Assembly: GCF_905475465.1 (NCBI RefSeq) | Contig: NC_062247.1 | Span: forward strand, 8,556,001 to 8,620,000 | Length of the DNA: 64,000 bases | Source of the DNA: Pieris napi | Lineage: Eukaryota; Arthropoda; Insecta; Lepidoptera; Pieridae | Reading direction: 5' to 3' | Shown: in pieces, positions 38,381-50,476 of the stretch | Layout: every line of letters starts with the position of its first letter | How positions within the stretch are numbered: the stretch's first letter is position 1 | The notes under the pieces: model-generated | The model's input: only the letters and a program-made list of their open reading frames with translations | Database searches by the model: none | What the model was told of the DNA's origin: nothing | Made by a program: the position numbers and the translations under genes

Positions 38381-40336
38381 ATAGGTCCTTAATGATGTTA
38401 GTGTCTAAGTAAGACTTGCAAAATATAACTGTCGACTAACAAAAAAACTACGTATTTAAGGGGTGTCGGCAAATAATACATTATAGTTGGACTATTTTCC
38501 ATACTAAAATTGGTTAGATAAGTAGTAAATATTATTTTACAAGTCATTAAACTAAACCATAAATTTCTGTTTGCGTGGGATGTCTTTCATTGACAACCTA
38601 TGCCCTGAGGAATACTAAACATGTTTTCTTTAACGATTTGTTTACTTGTAATTTAATTTAGTCATCGTCCAAGTTTAAATAGGATTGGCAGCAAGTTCGT
38701 TTTCATACGAAATTCATAATTTAATTTAAATTACTTGTCGACTTTTTTATTATAACGCACGTTAGTTTAAATATTCAGGTATTCATTACGTGGGTATTTT
38801 TCCAACGATAAAACCATAAACAAAATGCTTCATAAATCTAAAATAATAATAACTGTTTGTCAAATCAAACATTTCTGTTGTACTGGAATGGGATTTTCGT
38901 ATATGTAAACACCAGTTTCGGTTGTCATTTTTAGTGTCAGCATAATTGTTAGTATATTCCAACACATTTGATTGTTTGCCTTCATGCTATGTAATGCGAT
39001 CTAGCGGGCAGCGTGGGACCGCTACAAAGTCGGTACCTCGATTATTTCTAAGTATAATGTTTCGAATCACATGATTCTAAACATTCCTGAAACAATGTAA
39101 ACCATCGCTATCTTGATTGAAGCAGTAAATATTTTATCTCTCATAATGGCCAGTAAACTGAAAATATGTATCTTATAATTAAGGCGCGGTCCATTAATAA
39201 ATAATTCATTTTATTCTATCGTGATCGTAAAATGTAGAAAGGGCCTTAAACATGATCATAATGTCGTGTGAGATTAAATAATCGTTGAGTATACTTTCAT
39301 TCAGTTACTCACGTTTATAGTCATGAACTCAATCGATAAATACCATAGCATAGCTTTGCATTAAGATAACAGGTGCAGGTTTAGTGATTATATTATTTTA
39401 AAACTTTTTTAATATTCATTGTAATATAATCATTAATCAAAATAATACAACATTCTGTATTGACAATTTGCGATGTCTTTATCTCTATGGTCTACAATGA
39501 CAATGTGTTAATTGCCAAATGTCACTCACGAAACGTCACGTAAATCGCGCGGCGGGAAATAATTTTTCGTTTGTTTTTTCTACGAGTGACTTATGCTAAT
39601 ATCTATGTAACAACGAAATGTGTATGTAAGTTACAACATAAACGCTTAAATTGACTATTAAATACTGTATAGGAATATGAGCAGCAATTTCTGTCTCGAT
39701 TTACGAGCCCGTCGATATTGAAAATTGCTCATGAACTTGGCCTATGAGCTAAGATTGGGTCAAATAGATACAACGGATGATTGGATGCCCGGCATTATAT
39801 TCATTGAAGCAATTAATTCTATATTGAAGCCCGTTTAGATTATTTTTATTAAAAGCTTTAATCTAAAGAAGTGGAATACCAGTAAAGGATTGTTGATGTG
39901 ATATACTTTTGCGTCTATAATAACTCAGTATCATTAAAGACAAAAAATCTTCAGCGTCTTTTCAGGTACTCTCTTATTATCTTAAAAACGTAAGCAAAAT
40001 ATTTTTTTATGTTTGTCTATCATTTATATATCTGATGTCCTATTTTTATCTCTATAGTAGTTGCCCGTTTTATGATTAATATCCGAGAGCGGGGTCCTTT
40101 AGGGTCACAGTGAGCCTATCTAAGGGATTATCCCTAAATTATTAACGCTTTAATTTAAATATTTGAACCGTATTTCATTACCTCTCTAAAGTAAATTGTA
40201 TTAAATATTTAACTTTATTACGTATAGACGAATTTTAGGTTCACAGTATTATTTATGGTTAAGAATTTACCTTTTGTATAGTTCAGAGTAAATTTTGATA
40301 GTATTTATAATAACTATTTAGTTATTATATATACAC
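38381..40336. other. No gene recognised
   Basis: AT-rich sequence. A short GC patch (aaatcgcgcggcgggaaata, 39541-39560) is the only marked departure. Confidence 0.5.
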
Positions 40337-40560
40337 ACTAGTGGACCCGACAGACGTTGTCCTGCTTGATATTTCAAGCGATTAGTAAAGCAAAGTATGA
40401 AAGTACCGACTGCAGCGCCATCTGGCGGGCTAATTTGTGAATCTAAACCATTCCCAGATCCCCTTGAACACACACAAAAAAATTCATCAAAATCGGTCCA
40501 GTCGTTTGAGAGAAGTTCAGTGACATACACACTCACAGAAGAATTATATATATAAAGATG
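40337..40560 (-). mobile_element. Helitron-like element, 'actagtggacc' subfamily, copy 1
   Basis: actagtggacccgacagacg…, gactgcagcgccatctggcg, aaaatcggtccagtcgtttg and end tatatatataaagatg. It matches 54283-54506 closely. The minus-strand 97-codon open frame is inside it. Confidence 0.72.
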
Positions 40561-40924
40561 ATAATGCATATGAATTTGCTTTAGACTTAAAAACATACGC
40601 AAAACGAACATCTTTTAAAATTCCAGAACATGCCTTTAGCTTTAAATAATCATGTTAGGCAAACAAAGAATAAATACCATTACCATACAAGGCTTTATGG
40701 GTTATTATTGCAAGGAATGTATCAGGATGGCGCCATATACGCGTTTTTAACATTTACTTAAATTGCAGCAAGTTGCCTAATTGACTTAACAATGCCAGTT
40801 TCGGTTCCGTGCACTTGTTAATGGCATATTTTACTAGGAATGGCCTGTGGTCGAAGTAAGTTGTTCTATATAAAAAGTCTCGGACCCCTGTATTAGTTTC
40901 TCATCGGACATCGAGGCAGATACG

Positions 40925-41160
40925 AAATTCCACCCGTATCACCTTGACGTCCGTCGTATCATAACTGAGCGTTTATTAAGGCACTTTTTACAGTGCACCA
41001 CCACTATAAGGAACCATCTACCCACTGATGTGTTTGAAAAGAGCGTACCAATTCTTAAAAGGCCCACAAAGCACTCGCGATTCGTCTGGCATTGAGAGTG
41101 TCCATGGGCAGTGGTATCACTTAACATCAGGGGATCCTCCTGCGCATTTACCCACTGTTC
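40925..41160 (+). pseudogene. LINE reverse transcriptase C-terminal remnant, family D
   Basis: The plus strand reads ...YHLDVRRIITERLLRHFLQC, NHLPTDVFEK and, after a frame change, KRAYQFLKGPQSTRDSSG, ESVHG and YHLTSGDPPA. This is the end of a non-LTR reverse-transcriptase polyprotein (F-K-K-R-AYQFLKGRQ type). The frameshift makes it non-functional. Confidence 0.65.
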
Positions 41161-41800
41161 TAAGTATTTAAAAAAGTCAGCATGTTTATGTGTTTATGTA
41201 AAGAAATAGTGTGGCAGCTAAAACTACCTTTAGCCCAGCTTTTATAAAAAAGATCGTGGATGCCTAGTCCATGAAGTCGTCAATATAAAAAGTGTCATTG
41301 TCCAATTCTACAAACGACGTCCTAGAGTCGAGTCGGTCGTAAGAGCTCTCGAAGTAGCAGAAAGACGTGAATAGGATGTGTAAATGCATTTCTAATTAGA
41401 ATACCAAAATGGGCCAAATACTAGGTTTAAGAAAATCGTTAAAAAGATACATTAGTCCTACCGCACATGGAGACATATTGTTGCAAACAGAATGATCTAC
41501 ATGTATCAAGCGGTCAATAGCTCTTGAATCTTGGTCATTATGCAATAAAGGCGTTTGATTAATCAATAGAGAAGAGTGGGTCCTGCCGACTCCTGCGACC
41601 CATTCGCACTAACAATATACTTCCTCCAGTTTTGTTTCTAGTTTATTTGTCCCCTACATAACTGATCTACAACTGTTACCTATTCATAAATCTATGAATG
41701 TTTTGTGTTCTTTAATTTAGCATAGAGAATTCTGAGACCGGGTTCTGAAAAATTGATTTAATTTTTTATACATAAATTAAATACATACATAGATTTAAAA

Positions 41801-41925
41801 AATGTGTGACGTCACATCAGGAGGGGGGGGGGGGGTTATAAAAATATGACAACCTGTGACAAGGACGGGGGGAGGGGTTCAAAAGTCCTAAAATTCGTGT
41901 GACGTACTTTATGGATGGCCCCTTA
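41801..41925. repeat. Repeat with G-tracts and ggggccatccataaag end
   Basis: tgtgacgtcacatcaggag, a run of 13 G, atgacaacctgtgacaagg, a second G-rich tract and gtgacgtactttatggatgg then cccc. It resembles a repeat common in insect genomes. Confidence 0.5.
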
Positions 41926-43225
41926 ACTCTATTTAAAATGCGTGCATTAAAATTCTATCGTTCAAAACCTTGAGACAAAAGTCTCAACTAGATTGTATAA
42001 GAAATTATTGAAGCGTTATTTTTTATTTACGAGAACACTACGAGTGCATTAATATAGTTTCATTTCATTCAATTGAATCTGGTACAACCGTTGTTTGAAT
42101 CAAAATTGCCTAGTTCATACAGCTGCATATAGATGCTATTTATTACATATTTAGCCGCTGAGATATTTTTATTTGTTAGTGTAAACGACTGAAAAATCGT
42201 CAAATAGTATCAATTTTTTTATATTACAAACTATACATAGAAGTAACAAACATTGTTGAAACAGTTAAATAACACATTAAACTATTGTGTCATTGAAGTT
42301 TCTAAATGTGACCTATATAGTTTTATGACTACGTTCATTGTAATACATAGGAACGAATTTATTTTTAGAATTTATTGTGTAAATTTATTCTATTAAATAA
42401 AGTTTATTTGCATAGAAGTCAAATCTTGGAATTAGGTACATGTGACTCAGTGTTTGCTAAGCAATAAGGTTTGCTGATTACCTAATAATATGTATTATTA
42501 TTCTACATTTATCGCAGTTGGAAATGCCCATACATCTATTATTTACTGATATTTTAAAGAGGAAATAATTTTTAAAGAACTCTTTCAATATCAGAATGCT
42601 ACATTACACTAAATATTTTATTTCTAATATATACGTATTTTAAAAAGTCCAGTGATTTCGGGGCCGGCCAGTTAATTACAAAATAACGGATAAAATAACT
42701 TAAGTTAATTTTGTTTACGAAATTCAAATATCCTTCAAATGAAACCTTGGCTTTGATAATTAAATAACGTTAAATATTTATATAAAATATTGATTCATTG
42801 CTGTACATATACCGGTCATTATATACTAGGTATTAAAAATGTAAGCACCTGCACACGTAGATGTTTGAGTTTCGCTTTCAGTTCTCAGTTTCATCCACTG
42901 GAGATACACTGCAACTGTCACTATCAAAATTTAGTAAAAACAAAAACGTATCAACTCCCGCGCAACACCGGTTTTATAACACAACGGACATGCGTTCTAT
43001 CTCGCGAGCAACCATTGACTGAACATTTAGTCAGACCGAACCAGTTATTATGCTCTTCGACACGTGGTATCAGGATGAAATGTTTATCGGTGCAGTTTTT
43101 TTTTGGAAAATAGGCGTCTGTTTCAATTGCTCTTATAAGAGATTCTTTGGGTAAGAATCAGAGTCGTGACTTAGCGCTTAGTATGACTCTCTCGAAGTAG
43201 GATCTCTTTCTCCAGGTTTGTCAAA

Positions 43226-43372
43226 TACTGTGAGGAAATCCGGAGACTGGCAGCTAAATACAAAGAGCGGTTAAGCTGTCAACTGAATGAACTTGCTCGC
43301 CAACTCACCATTAGACAGTATGTGAGTCGACTAAAACGTCACCATATTCCACTGCTAGAAGACCGACAATAG
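43226..43372 (+). pseudogene. Jockey-like LINE C-terminal remnant
   Basis: A 48-codon frame, YCEEIRRLAAKYKERLSCQL then NELARQL, RQYVSRLKRHHIPLL and a stop, fits the C-terminal tail of jockey-type reverse-transcriptase proteins. That tail has an E-I-x-x-L-A-x-K-Y-x-x-R-L helix, an N-x-L-A motif and a final R-L-K-R-x-x-x-x-D-L. The upstream part is broken by stops. Confidence 0.55.
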
Positions 43373-43552
43373 CTCTAGAAATAAGATGAGTAGATGCTTC
43401 AAATGGGAACTCACTGCACATGACAGCACCACAGAAAAAACTTGCTCATAGCCTTGGGGCTGATTGCAAATAACCGCAGAAAAAAAAAGGTTGGTCAAAT
43501 CCAGCGTTTTTAACTCTTTAGTATTATTTTATACCTCTTACCCTTTGACTGG

Positions 43553-43622
43553 ATATCGTAGGTGATCAGCCTGTTGTACCTGACGATTTTTGTGTCTAAG
43601 GGGTTTGGCTATATTGAAAGGC
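43553..43622 (-). repeat. SINE family A fragment
   Basis: taggtgatcagcctgttgta then cctgacgatttttgtgtcta is a diverged piece of the family A body in minus orientation. Confidence 0.4.
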
Positions 43623-44674
43623 CATTTCGTAGTACTTCTTGGACTACCGAAGAAGAGAAATAGAGAAGTCGAATCAAGTTAAACGAGCGTGTATATAACA
43701 TATGAGGAAAACCTTCGAAAGCTGTGATTCAGATTTAGCGGATGACATCAGCGATGCAACAAATCCTTAGGAATGTAGAAAGTGTGCACTCCGCATGTTA
43801 TCAGTGACGCAAGTTCTATTATCAATTTCAGGAGATTATTTCATATTTGCGATAATGAGTCAAAATGTATGTAATCGTTTTTCCCATTTATTAAGTAAGG
43901 TGGATATTTGAATGATTACCGTCAATGCTAGATTTTGTATGTTTAAACAAGTTTATTTTACTAGAAAACTCATAAGACGCATGACACTGTAATTGTCTAA
44001 TTAAATAAATACGTTAATATTTAAAAATAACACTGATCTTGCAGAAATATGTTTGCATGCCCCATTTGGGGATACGGGACTTAGTACATACAATAGTGTC
44101 TATGTACTATTCTTAAAATAATTATTGAGTAATACTACCTAACATTTGGTGAAGATTTTCAAAACATATGACTGGTTGAATAGTAATTTCAAAGAATCAA
44201 ACAAATTTATTTTTACTATAATTATTACTGTGTTGCTATGTTTAAATAAAATTCCCGCAATTATTATTAATGACATAATTGTCTAATAACATGTTTTGAA
44301 CTAAGCATTTTTAAAGGAATATTATGCGGTTTTCCTCAATAGTAACACAAATTGTATTTAATTAACATTCATCTGTACCTGAAATCGTGACATTACGTTT
44401 TCCGTTTCATTAATGAAATTATTCAACTGAAATTATTCTTGATTAACATATTTTCTTTTGCAAGAAGCTTCTTATTTAAAATAGATACAAGAACATAATA
44501 GTCTTAAGTTGGGCTAGATCGTGATATTAAATTGTGACTCAATTTATAATTTAAAAATGCAAGAAGCGGCCTGTCCCCGCTTCGCATGACTGGACAATAG
44601 TCTCGTAATAAATTTATCTCTTATTATTGAAGAAAGAAAGAAAAGCTTTATAACACATAATAAAAATGGATGTA

Positions 44675-44743
44675 TAGTTAAAAGAGAAAGTGCACTAGCC
44701 CCCTCAATAGGATTCCCTGTGTAGTGGGCAGCTACTCTCTTCC
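44675..44743 (+). repeat. Dispersed repeat O, copy 2
   Basis: It matches 35611-35680: tagttaaaagagaaagtgca, ctagccccc, aggattccctgtgta and gtgggcagct. Confidence 0.6.
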
Positions 44744-44840
44744 ATTTGACATATTAATGGTTTTAGATACTTGACTTAATAAATTCTACATAACACTTAC
44801 TATAATTTAACTACTGTTGAACAAGAAGAATACTTTTTGA

Positions 44841-44977
44841 GCAGCCTTGCGATTCTGCAACTCACTTTTCGAAATCTCACAGCGGTTTTCGCAGCGGCGG
44901 TCGCGCTCAAATCAGTCGTGAAGCAGTCATTTTATGATTTGGCATTCTGAAAAGTAAGTTACAGAATCGCAAGGCTG
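44841..44977 (+). repeat. Fold-back element family G, copy 2 (right arm shortened)
   Basis: The left arm gcagccttgcgattctgcaa… is complete to tttggcattctga. It is followed at once by the last 30 bp of the right arm (agttacagaatcgcaaggct then ga). Confidence 0.82.
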
Positions 44978-45059
44978 ATATTGCTAAAGATTGTAAGTGA
45001 ATCTATAAAGTTTTGAATCGATAGTAAACATTTTTAAGAAAGAAGTTAACGTTGAAAGG

Positions 45060-45985
45060 GTTTTTGAAAGAGAAAAAGCAAAAGAAAACCCTTTTGGGTA
45101 TGTAGATTTGCGTTGTGTATGATGTGATGTGGTCAGTGTTTGTTTCAAAAAATCGGTATTAAGTACTTATTCTACCCGTTAGAAGCTTTGTATATTTGTA
45201 TATATAGCTTTGTGTGATAAGTATAGTTGATAATGTAGTGTGAATTTACGAAATCGGTCCAGAAGTTTTGGGTTTAATTACAAAGTTCGGCCTGGGTCAT
45301 CGGGGTGACTTAAATAATAGAGGATTTTAGTTTTACTCTATATTAACCACTCGCATACAACAATAGAATTTATGCGAAATAATGAAATGTTAATTGTTAT
45401 GTAACGAATGCAATGTAACAGTTGAACAGAGTGCCTACGTCTGGCTATACTCTCGGGTGGTAACTGCGACGATTTAGGAAATCGCCATGCCTTGGCTCGT
45501 ACATTATGTCTTTGTAATAGTAGTGCGGATAGCGTTATTAATATCTGACACGCCTCGCAGAAGGGCTTTGTGTCTGTGTGATATTGTTAATATCGTTCCC
45601 TATATACATTGTTAGTAAAGCATGTATTTTTCTCATAATCAACTTAGTTATACAGTAGTTTATACTATAGGCGCTAAAGCCCTTTAAGGGTCTTTTACAT
45701 TCCTGAGAAAATAGAAATTAAACGGATAAAGAAAAAATAGTGCGTGGAGTCCCTCCGCGCGGAAGAAGTAAAACTTTGTAAAGTGGAAATGAAAATAGGA
45801 AGAGGTAGAAATTGATTTTTAGTGAAATCATATTGTTTCTTCAAGATAAACTTTATTGGCATTGATAACAATTTACAATTGATCTTTTAATTATCATTTT
45901 CGAGTGGAGAAATATCCAAATCTATAATATTTTCAATGGGATTATTCACTCTCGCTGTGTCTCTTTCTATTCCCCCTCCCCACGA
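45060..45985. other. No gene recognised
   Basis: No family motif, splice-bounded exon or window-repeated element was identified in this stretch. Confidence 0.5.
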
Positions 45986-46054
45986 GCGTTGAACGTTTAA
46001 CGCAACAGTGATTTCATACCCCTTCCATGGTTGCGTTAAACGTTTAACGCAACC
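45986..46054. repeat. Paired palindromes with core aacgtttaacgcaac
   Basis: 46029-46054 is a perfect 26-bp palindrome (gcgttaaacgtttaacgc core within ggttg…caacc). A shorter imperfect copy, gttgaacgtttaacgcaac, lies at 45988-46006. A minus-strand 69-codon open frame spans both and is unrecognised. Confidence 0.85.
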
Positions 46055-47454
46055 TTGTTGAAGACGCATTAGAAGTTTCACTTCAATTATTTCCACGTTT
46101 AATTAATATGCTATCCTTATTCGCAATATTTCTCAGCAAATGTGCGAAAACTTTACTTATTGGCAAAAAATAATACTGGATGTTGACCCTAATGTTTTTA
46201 ACAGACTTACATTTAACTAAAATATTCTGAATGACAACCATGCACAATGTACGGAAGATTTTGAAAACGAAGTCCCATATAAAATTGCATTTATACTGTA
46301 ATTTAAACAAAATTCTTATTCTACCAGAACCTCTATACTGGAGGTTACTCGTGAACAACTCGTTTTACCAACCCCGTTCAATCGTTCACTTCACTCAAGG
46401 AGTCAGTTGGAGACGCGAATTTGTCTCGAATTTTTTAACACTCACAGAATCACCATACAGATGACTCCCTCGCTGTCGTAATTCTACCCGTTATTCCCAT
46501 TATTCTGGGATATGGATGCGAGTAGGCATAGGTAGTTAGTGGTCACATCGCCCAGGTACAATTTAAGTTCTGCGCAATTAAGCGTTAATAATTAAACTCG
46601 GGTTTATAGGGCGAAATTATTAAGAACTAGTTGACCTGCCATTTCACGAGGGTGCAATTAATATCAATATGCGTTATATATTCAAATAGCTTGCGTTTTG
46701 GGGACGTCTTTTGTGAATCAAACCTACGTGAACACGAAACACGAAATGGCGCGTAGAATATATTCATAAAAATAGTACGTACCACAGGTTACATTTTCAA
46801 AATATAAAACCACTCGCATGTCATCTTCATAGAACCTGATGGCAACTATAGCATTATTAAAACATATCAATAATTAAAACATCAAAGCTTTTTTACTTAC
46901 TACTTATATTTATATTTTTAATATACTTATATTTTTAAGTATATTATTCCAGTCTAATATTCTAGAATACCTACCTATTCATAAATTTTAGTATTATTAC
47001 TCGTATCACTTTAAGAATTAAGGATTAAATCAATTTGTGACTACAATAAAGTACGTAAATTACAGCCGTAAAATAATTTAAAATGCAGGAAAATTCCTAG
47101 CCGTAATTGATAGGTAGCTCAGAAATAGGTTTCAATTAGCTCGCCTGTTGCACACTTGTTGTCTTGCTGTTATCAATGTGGGTCGCTCTGATGCAATGTA
47201 TTGTTCTACATCCTACATTCATTTCTTCCTATATATTTTAATGATTACTTTTAGAACTTATTGCTACTATAAATAGTATTCTTTATATTTATTTATGACT
47301 TTCTTGACAACGGCGTCGTCAGACGGGAGATTGATCAAAAATAATCGCCTATATATTTCGAGTCTCCTTCGTATAAATATTATATATATTTAAGCATTAT
47401 TTATATTTAAAATAAGTATTATTATACAGAGATGTAAATTGGGGTTCTTTTAAT

Positions 47455-47690
47455 TTTTTTTATTAACAGGTCAATCGAGCAGGGTGCTCACCTGATGTTA
47501 AGTAAAACTGTCGCCCATGGGCACTCTTATTGCCAGATGGTTCGCGAGTGCGATGCCGGCCTTTTAAGAATTAGTACGCACGTTTGAAGGACCCTAAGTG
47601 GAGTTGGTTCGGAAAACTTCAGTCGGCAGCTGGTTCCACATAGTTGTGGTGCGCGGCAAAAACTGCCTTTAAAACGCTCAGTTGTGGAAC
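47455..47690 (-). pseudogene. LINE reverse transcriptase C-terminal remnant, family D
   Basis: The minus strand shows the ggaaccagctgccgactgaa segment, then ggccggcatcgcactcgcga, ggcgacagttttacttaaca and tcaggtgagcaccctgctcg. It is the same tail as at 48.95 kb with multiple indels. Confidence 0.62.
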
Positions 47691-48351
47691 GTCGTACGTC
47701 GATAATATGGAAATTTTAATAGTATTTAGAAAAAACGTTCAAATTGTTAGTGTAAGTGTTATTTTTATTAATAATTTAATTACATTCAGCATAGTACCTA
47801 ACAGAATTTAGTCTAGACTTCGTAATCTTCTGAGAGACTACTCTTACGGCCAAAATTAATAATATATCTTCAAGCTAAGATTAAAAACAATCTTGGATTG
47901 ATTCATATCTAAAGACCGATCTCCAATCTGCATGCCAATATAACAAATCTGCTATCCGATTGTTTATTTGAACACAGCAATCTTCTGCGTGATCCTTCCC
48001 TCTCGACCGCGTTTAGTTTTTTTCGTTTTAGTGACTTGTGATCTTTCATAATTAAAAGATTGTTGCTAAACCAAAGTCTTATCAAATAATCCTATCGTCA
48101 TAAAATTAACCACTGCATTAATGATTAGCAAAAGATTTCCGAAGCCATTTCTTCGAAATCGTTATCAGTTATGAGGTTTCCGATAATGTTGATATAACTG
48201 CTGTTTTATAATACATACATCCTTAAACAATGACCGATATAAGCGATACTTCGTCTAAATACACATCGATTTTCAAACAAGACCTGTATTCAAAACATTA
48301 TAATTGTAATCACAAGTGACTTCGTTGTATTTTGCATAAACTAACAATTCG

Positions 48352-48402
48352 AGTCCTTCAAGAAAAGAGCGTACCAATTCTTAAAAGGCCGGCAACGCAA
48401 AA
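48352..48402 (+). repeat. Family D LINE fragment
   Basis: gagtccttcaagaaaagagc, gtaccaattcttaaaaggcc and ggcaacgca: the SFKKRAYQFLKGRQ segment only. Confidence 0.6.
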
Positions 48403-48954
48403 CTATTGCGTTAATATAAATATGTATTTTGTTTATTTCACCTTTCTGCTTCTGCTTTTGTAGCTAAAACAGCTTAGGTTTCCGTTTCTCATATTAAACG
48501 TCAAGATAGAACAGATAATATCCAGACATTTTGGGCAAATCACAACTGAAGAACATGATAATGACGCAAACATTGTTAGAGATATGCCAAATAGCGACGA
48601 ACTCTTGCGGATAAATCGATATCCAACACCATACCTAGAAGATTTTATGGTTGGGAGAATGTCATGTAGCTGAATTGTCTATGGTAAAAAGAGAAAGAAA
48701 CACTTGCTTGTTATTATCTAATATCAAATTGGTTTGTCTTACTTATGGATCAGTGATTCGGTTAGTTTTTTTACTAAATTGTCTCGTAACTGAGACATTC
48801 TTGGATAATACAATATACCCTAATTTAAGATTAATAAGTAGGTAATTGAAATCTACCTGAATTTACTAAGAGAATAATTAACAACAATGTGTTCTAACTT
48901 AGTAACTATATTCCATTAAGAGAATACTGTTCTTGTATTCTGTTTGTATATTTT

Positions 48955-49150
48955 TTTAAAGGAACACCCTGCAAACGGGCAGAAGGCTCATCTGATATTA
49001 AGTGATACCGCCGCCCATGGATACTCTCAACGCCAGATGGCTCGCGAGTGCGTTGCCGGCCTTTTAATAATAATTGGTACGCTCTTTTCTTGAAGGACCC
49101 TAAGTCGAATTTTTTCGGAAGTACTTCAGTGGGCAGCTTACACATAATGT
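48955..49150 (-). pseudogene. LINE reverse transcriptase C-terminal remnant, family D (best copy)
   Basis: The minus-strand frame reads KLPTEVLPKKFDLGSFKKRA, YQLLLKGRQRTREPSGVESI and HGRRYHLISDEPSA. It is the clearest window copy of this non-LTR retrotransposon 3' coding end. It is 5'-truncated, as is typical for LINE insertions. Confidence 0.7.
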
Positions 49151-49600
49151 TGGTTTTTAAATATAACTCATACAACCATTATAACACACAAGTACTTATT
49201 ACTAATTTAATAGGAGTATTTTAAAAATGCCTATTATAAACTCAAAAAACTAAAGCTTAATACGCTTAACGTCTTTCGTTATATTCGTAAATATCTTCTT
49301 AGATCAAGTATGGAAAAGATAAACGCAAAGGTGTTAATTTGTAGATGAATATATTACCTTGAGTACGGTCAACCGCTTGGAGTTTATATTCATATAAACA
49401 AAAATGCAAGTTAAATATACCAATTTGTCCACAGTGACCTCATCGGTCTCGTAAGCAAGTTTATGTGCACACTGCACAGGTGTTATACAGCTCGGAATTC
49501 CTAATTATATTCTTAATTATATATTATTTACACTATATCTAAAATTATCAACATCAAAGGCACTGACAAAGGTTTCAAATGGTTAATGGTTTTATATCTT

Positions 49601-49821
49601 TCTAATATATAAAATTCTCGTGTCGCGGTGTTTGTGGTTAAACTCCTCCGAAAAGGCTCGACCGATTCTCATGAAATTTTGTGTGCATATTATGTCTGAA
49701 AATCGGACAACATTTATTTTTCATCCCTTTAAATGTTAAGGGTAGTCCAACCCTAAATATTTATTTTTATTTTTAGATATTTTCTTCTGTTTTTAATTTT
49801 TTACATACAGCCCCTAACTTT
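49601..49821 (+). mobile_element. Lep1-type Helitron-like element, 3' truncated
   Basis: It starts tctaatatataaaattctcg then tgtcgcggtgtttgtggtta, ctcctccgaaaaggctcgac and gggtagtccaaccc. It breaks off at cccctaactt where a fold-back fragment begins. Confidence 0.75.
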
Positions 49822-49957
49822 CTGGCATTCTGATAAACAATAAACTACAAGCTCCCACCTCATTAGAAATGACTGCTTCACGACTGATTTGAGAGCGACC
49901 GCCGATGCGAAAACCGCTGTGTGAGTTCGAAAAGTGATTTACAGAATCGCAAGGCAG
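49822..49957 (+). repeat. Fold-back element family G, copy 3 (right arm only)
   Basis: It begins at the element centre (tggcattctgataaacaata) and runs through the whole right arm to cagaatcgcaaggcagg. The left arm is absent and a truncated Lep1 copy abuts. Confidence 0.8.
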
Positions 49958-50211
49958 GGTTGAACGTCTCACGCTCAAGCCAGGTTAACTCTGCTCGTAG
50001 TAAATGCTTAATTAATAATAGAATAACTTTTATTGTTACAATCTATAGAATTAGATAAAGATAACGTTCCGTTTAATTGTAATTGATCGGCATCATCTCT
50101 AATCCAACATGTGTCGATACGTCATGTTACGTCCACAATCAGAATCGAACACGTTTCTTCTAGCGTCTTTTGTTTTACATACTAACCACCCTGATGCTCT
50201 AATAGACTTTT

Positions 50212-50219
50212 ACGCAATT
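50212..50219. repeat. Target-site duplication of SINE B, left
   Basis: acgcaatt directly precedes the SINE head and recurs at 50477-50484 after its A-run. Confidence 0.75.
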
Positions 50220-50476
50220 GGGGGCCTCATAGCCTAGCGGTCTTATTAAGTGGCAGCTAGGTGAGGGGTACCGGGTTCGATTCCCGGTTCGATGGCAAGT
50301 TTTAATTTCATTTAAATTTGTTCTCGGCCTTTGGGAGGGTTGTGCGGTACCGGGCGAGTGCCTAAACCGTACATGGAGGACATGGTCGAATTTCTAAGGC
50401 AAAAAGCACGAATTATAAAAATCTCATACTTGACGCTGGCTAATGCACAAACCGTGCCAGAGCCATAAAAAAAAGG
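50220..50476 (+). mobile_element. tRNA-derived SINE, family B, full-length copy
   Basis: The head, ggggcctcatagcctagcgg with an A-box-like tagcctagcgg and B-box gggttcgattcccggttcg, indicates a tRNA ancestor and pol III transcription. The body includes gggagggttgtgcggtaccg, gtacatggaggacatggtcg and gacgctggctaatgcacaaa, and the copy ends in an A-run. The flanking acgcaatt duplication shows target-primed insertion and a fairly recent date. The acceptor stem does not close as a tRNA, so it is not annotated as one. Confidence 0.88.

Noticed and set aside
37966..38412. 148-codon plus-strand open frame, the longest in the window
   Set aside because: Its last third is the family G fold-back element read in a chance frame; the first part has low-complexity AT-driven composition and no known motif.
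12281..46030. Scattered ccatggg/ccttggct matches tested as the synapsin DKPW exon
   Set aside because: None is flanked by codons for the conserved neighbours or by suitable splice sites.
50220..50300. Possible tRNA gene (A- and B-box-like sequences)
   Set aside because: The ends do not pair as an acceptor stem, the sequence continues into a SINE body with A-run and target-site duplication, and related heads occur at 6.05 and 54.2 kb.
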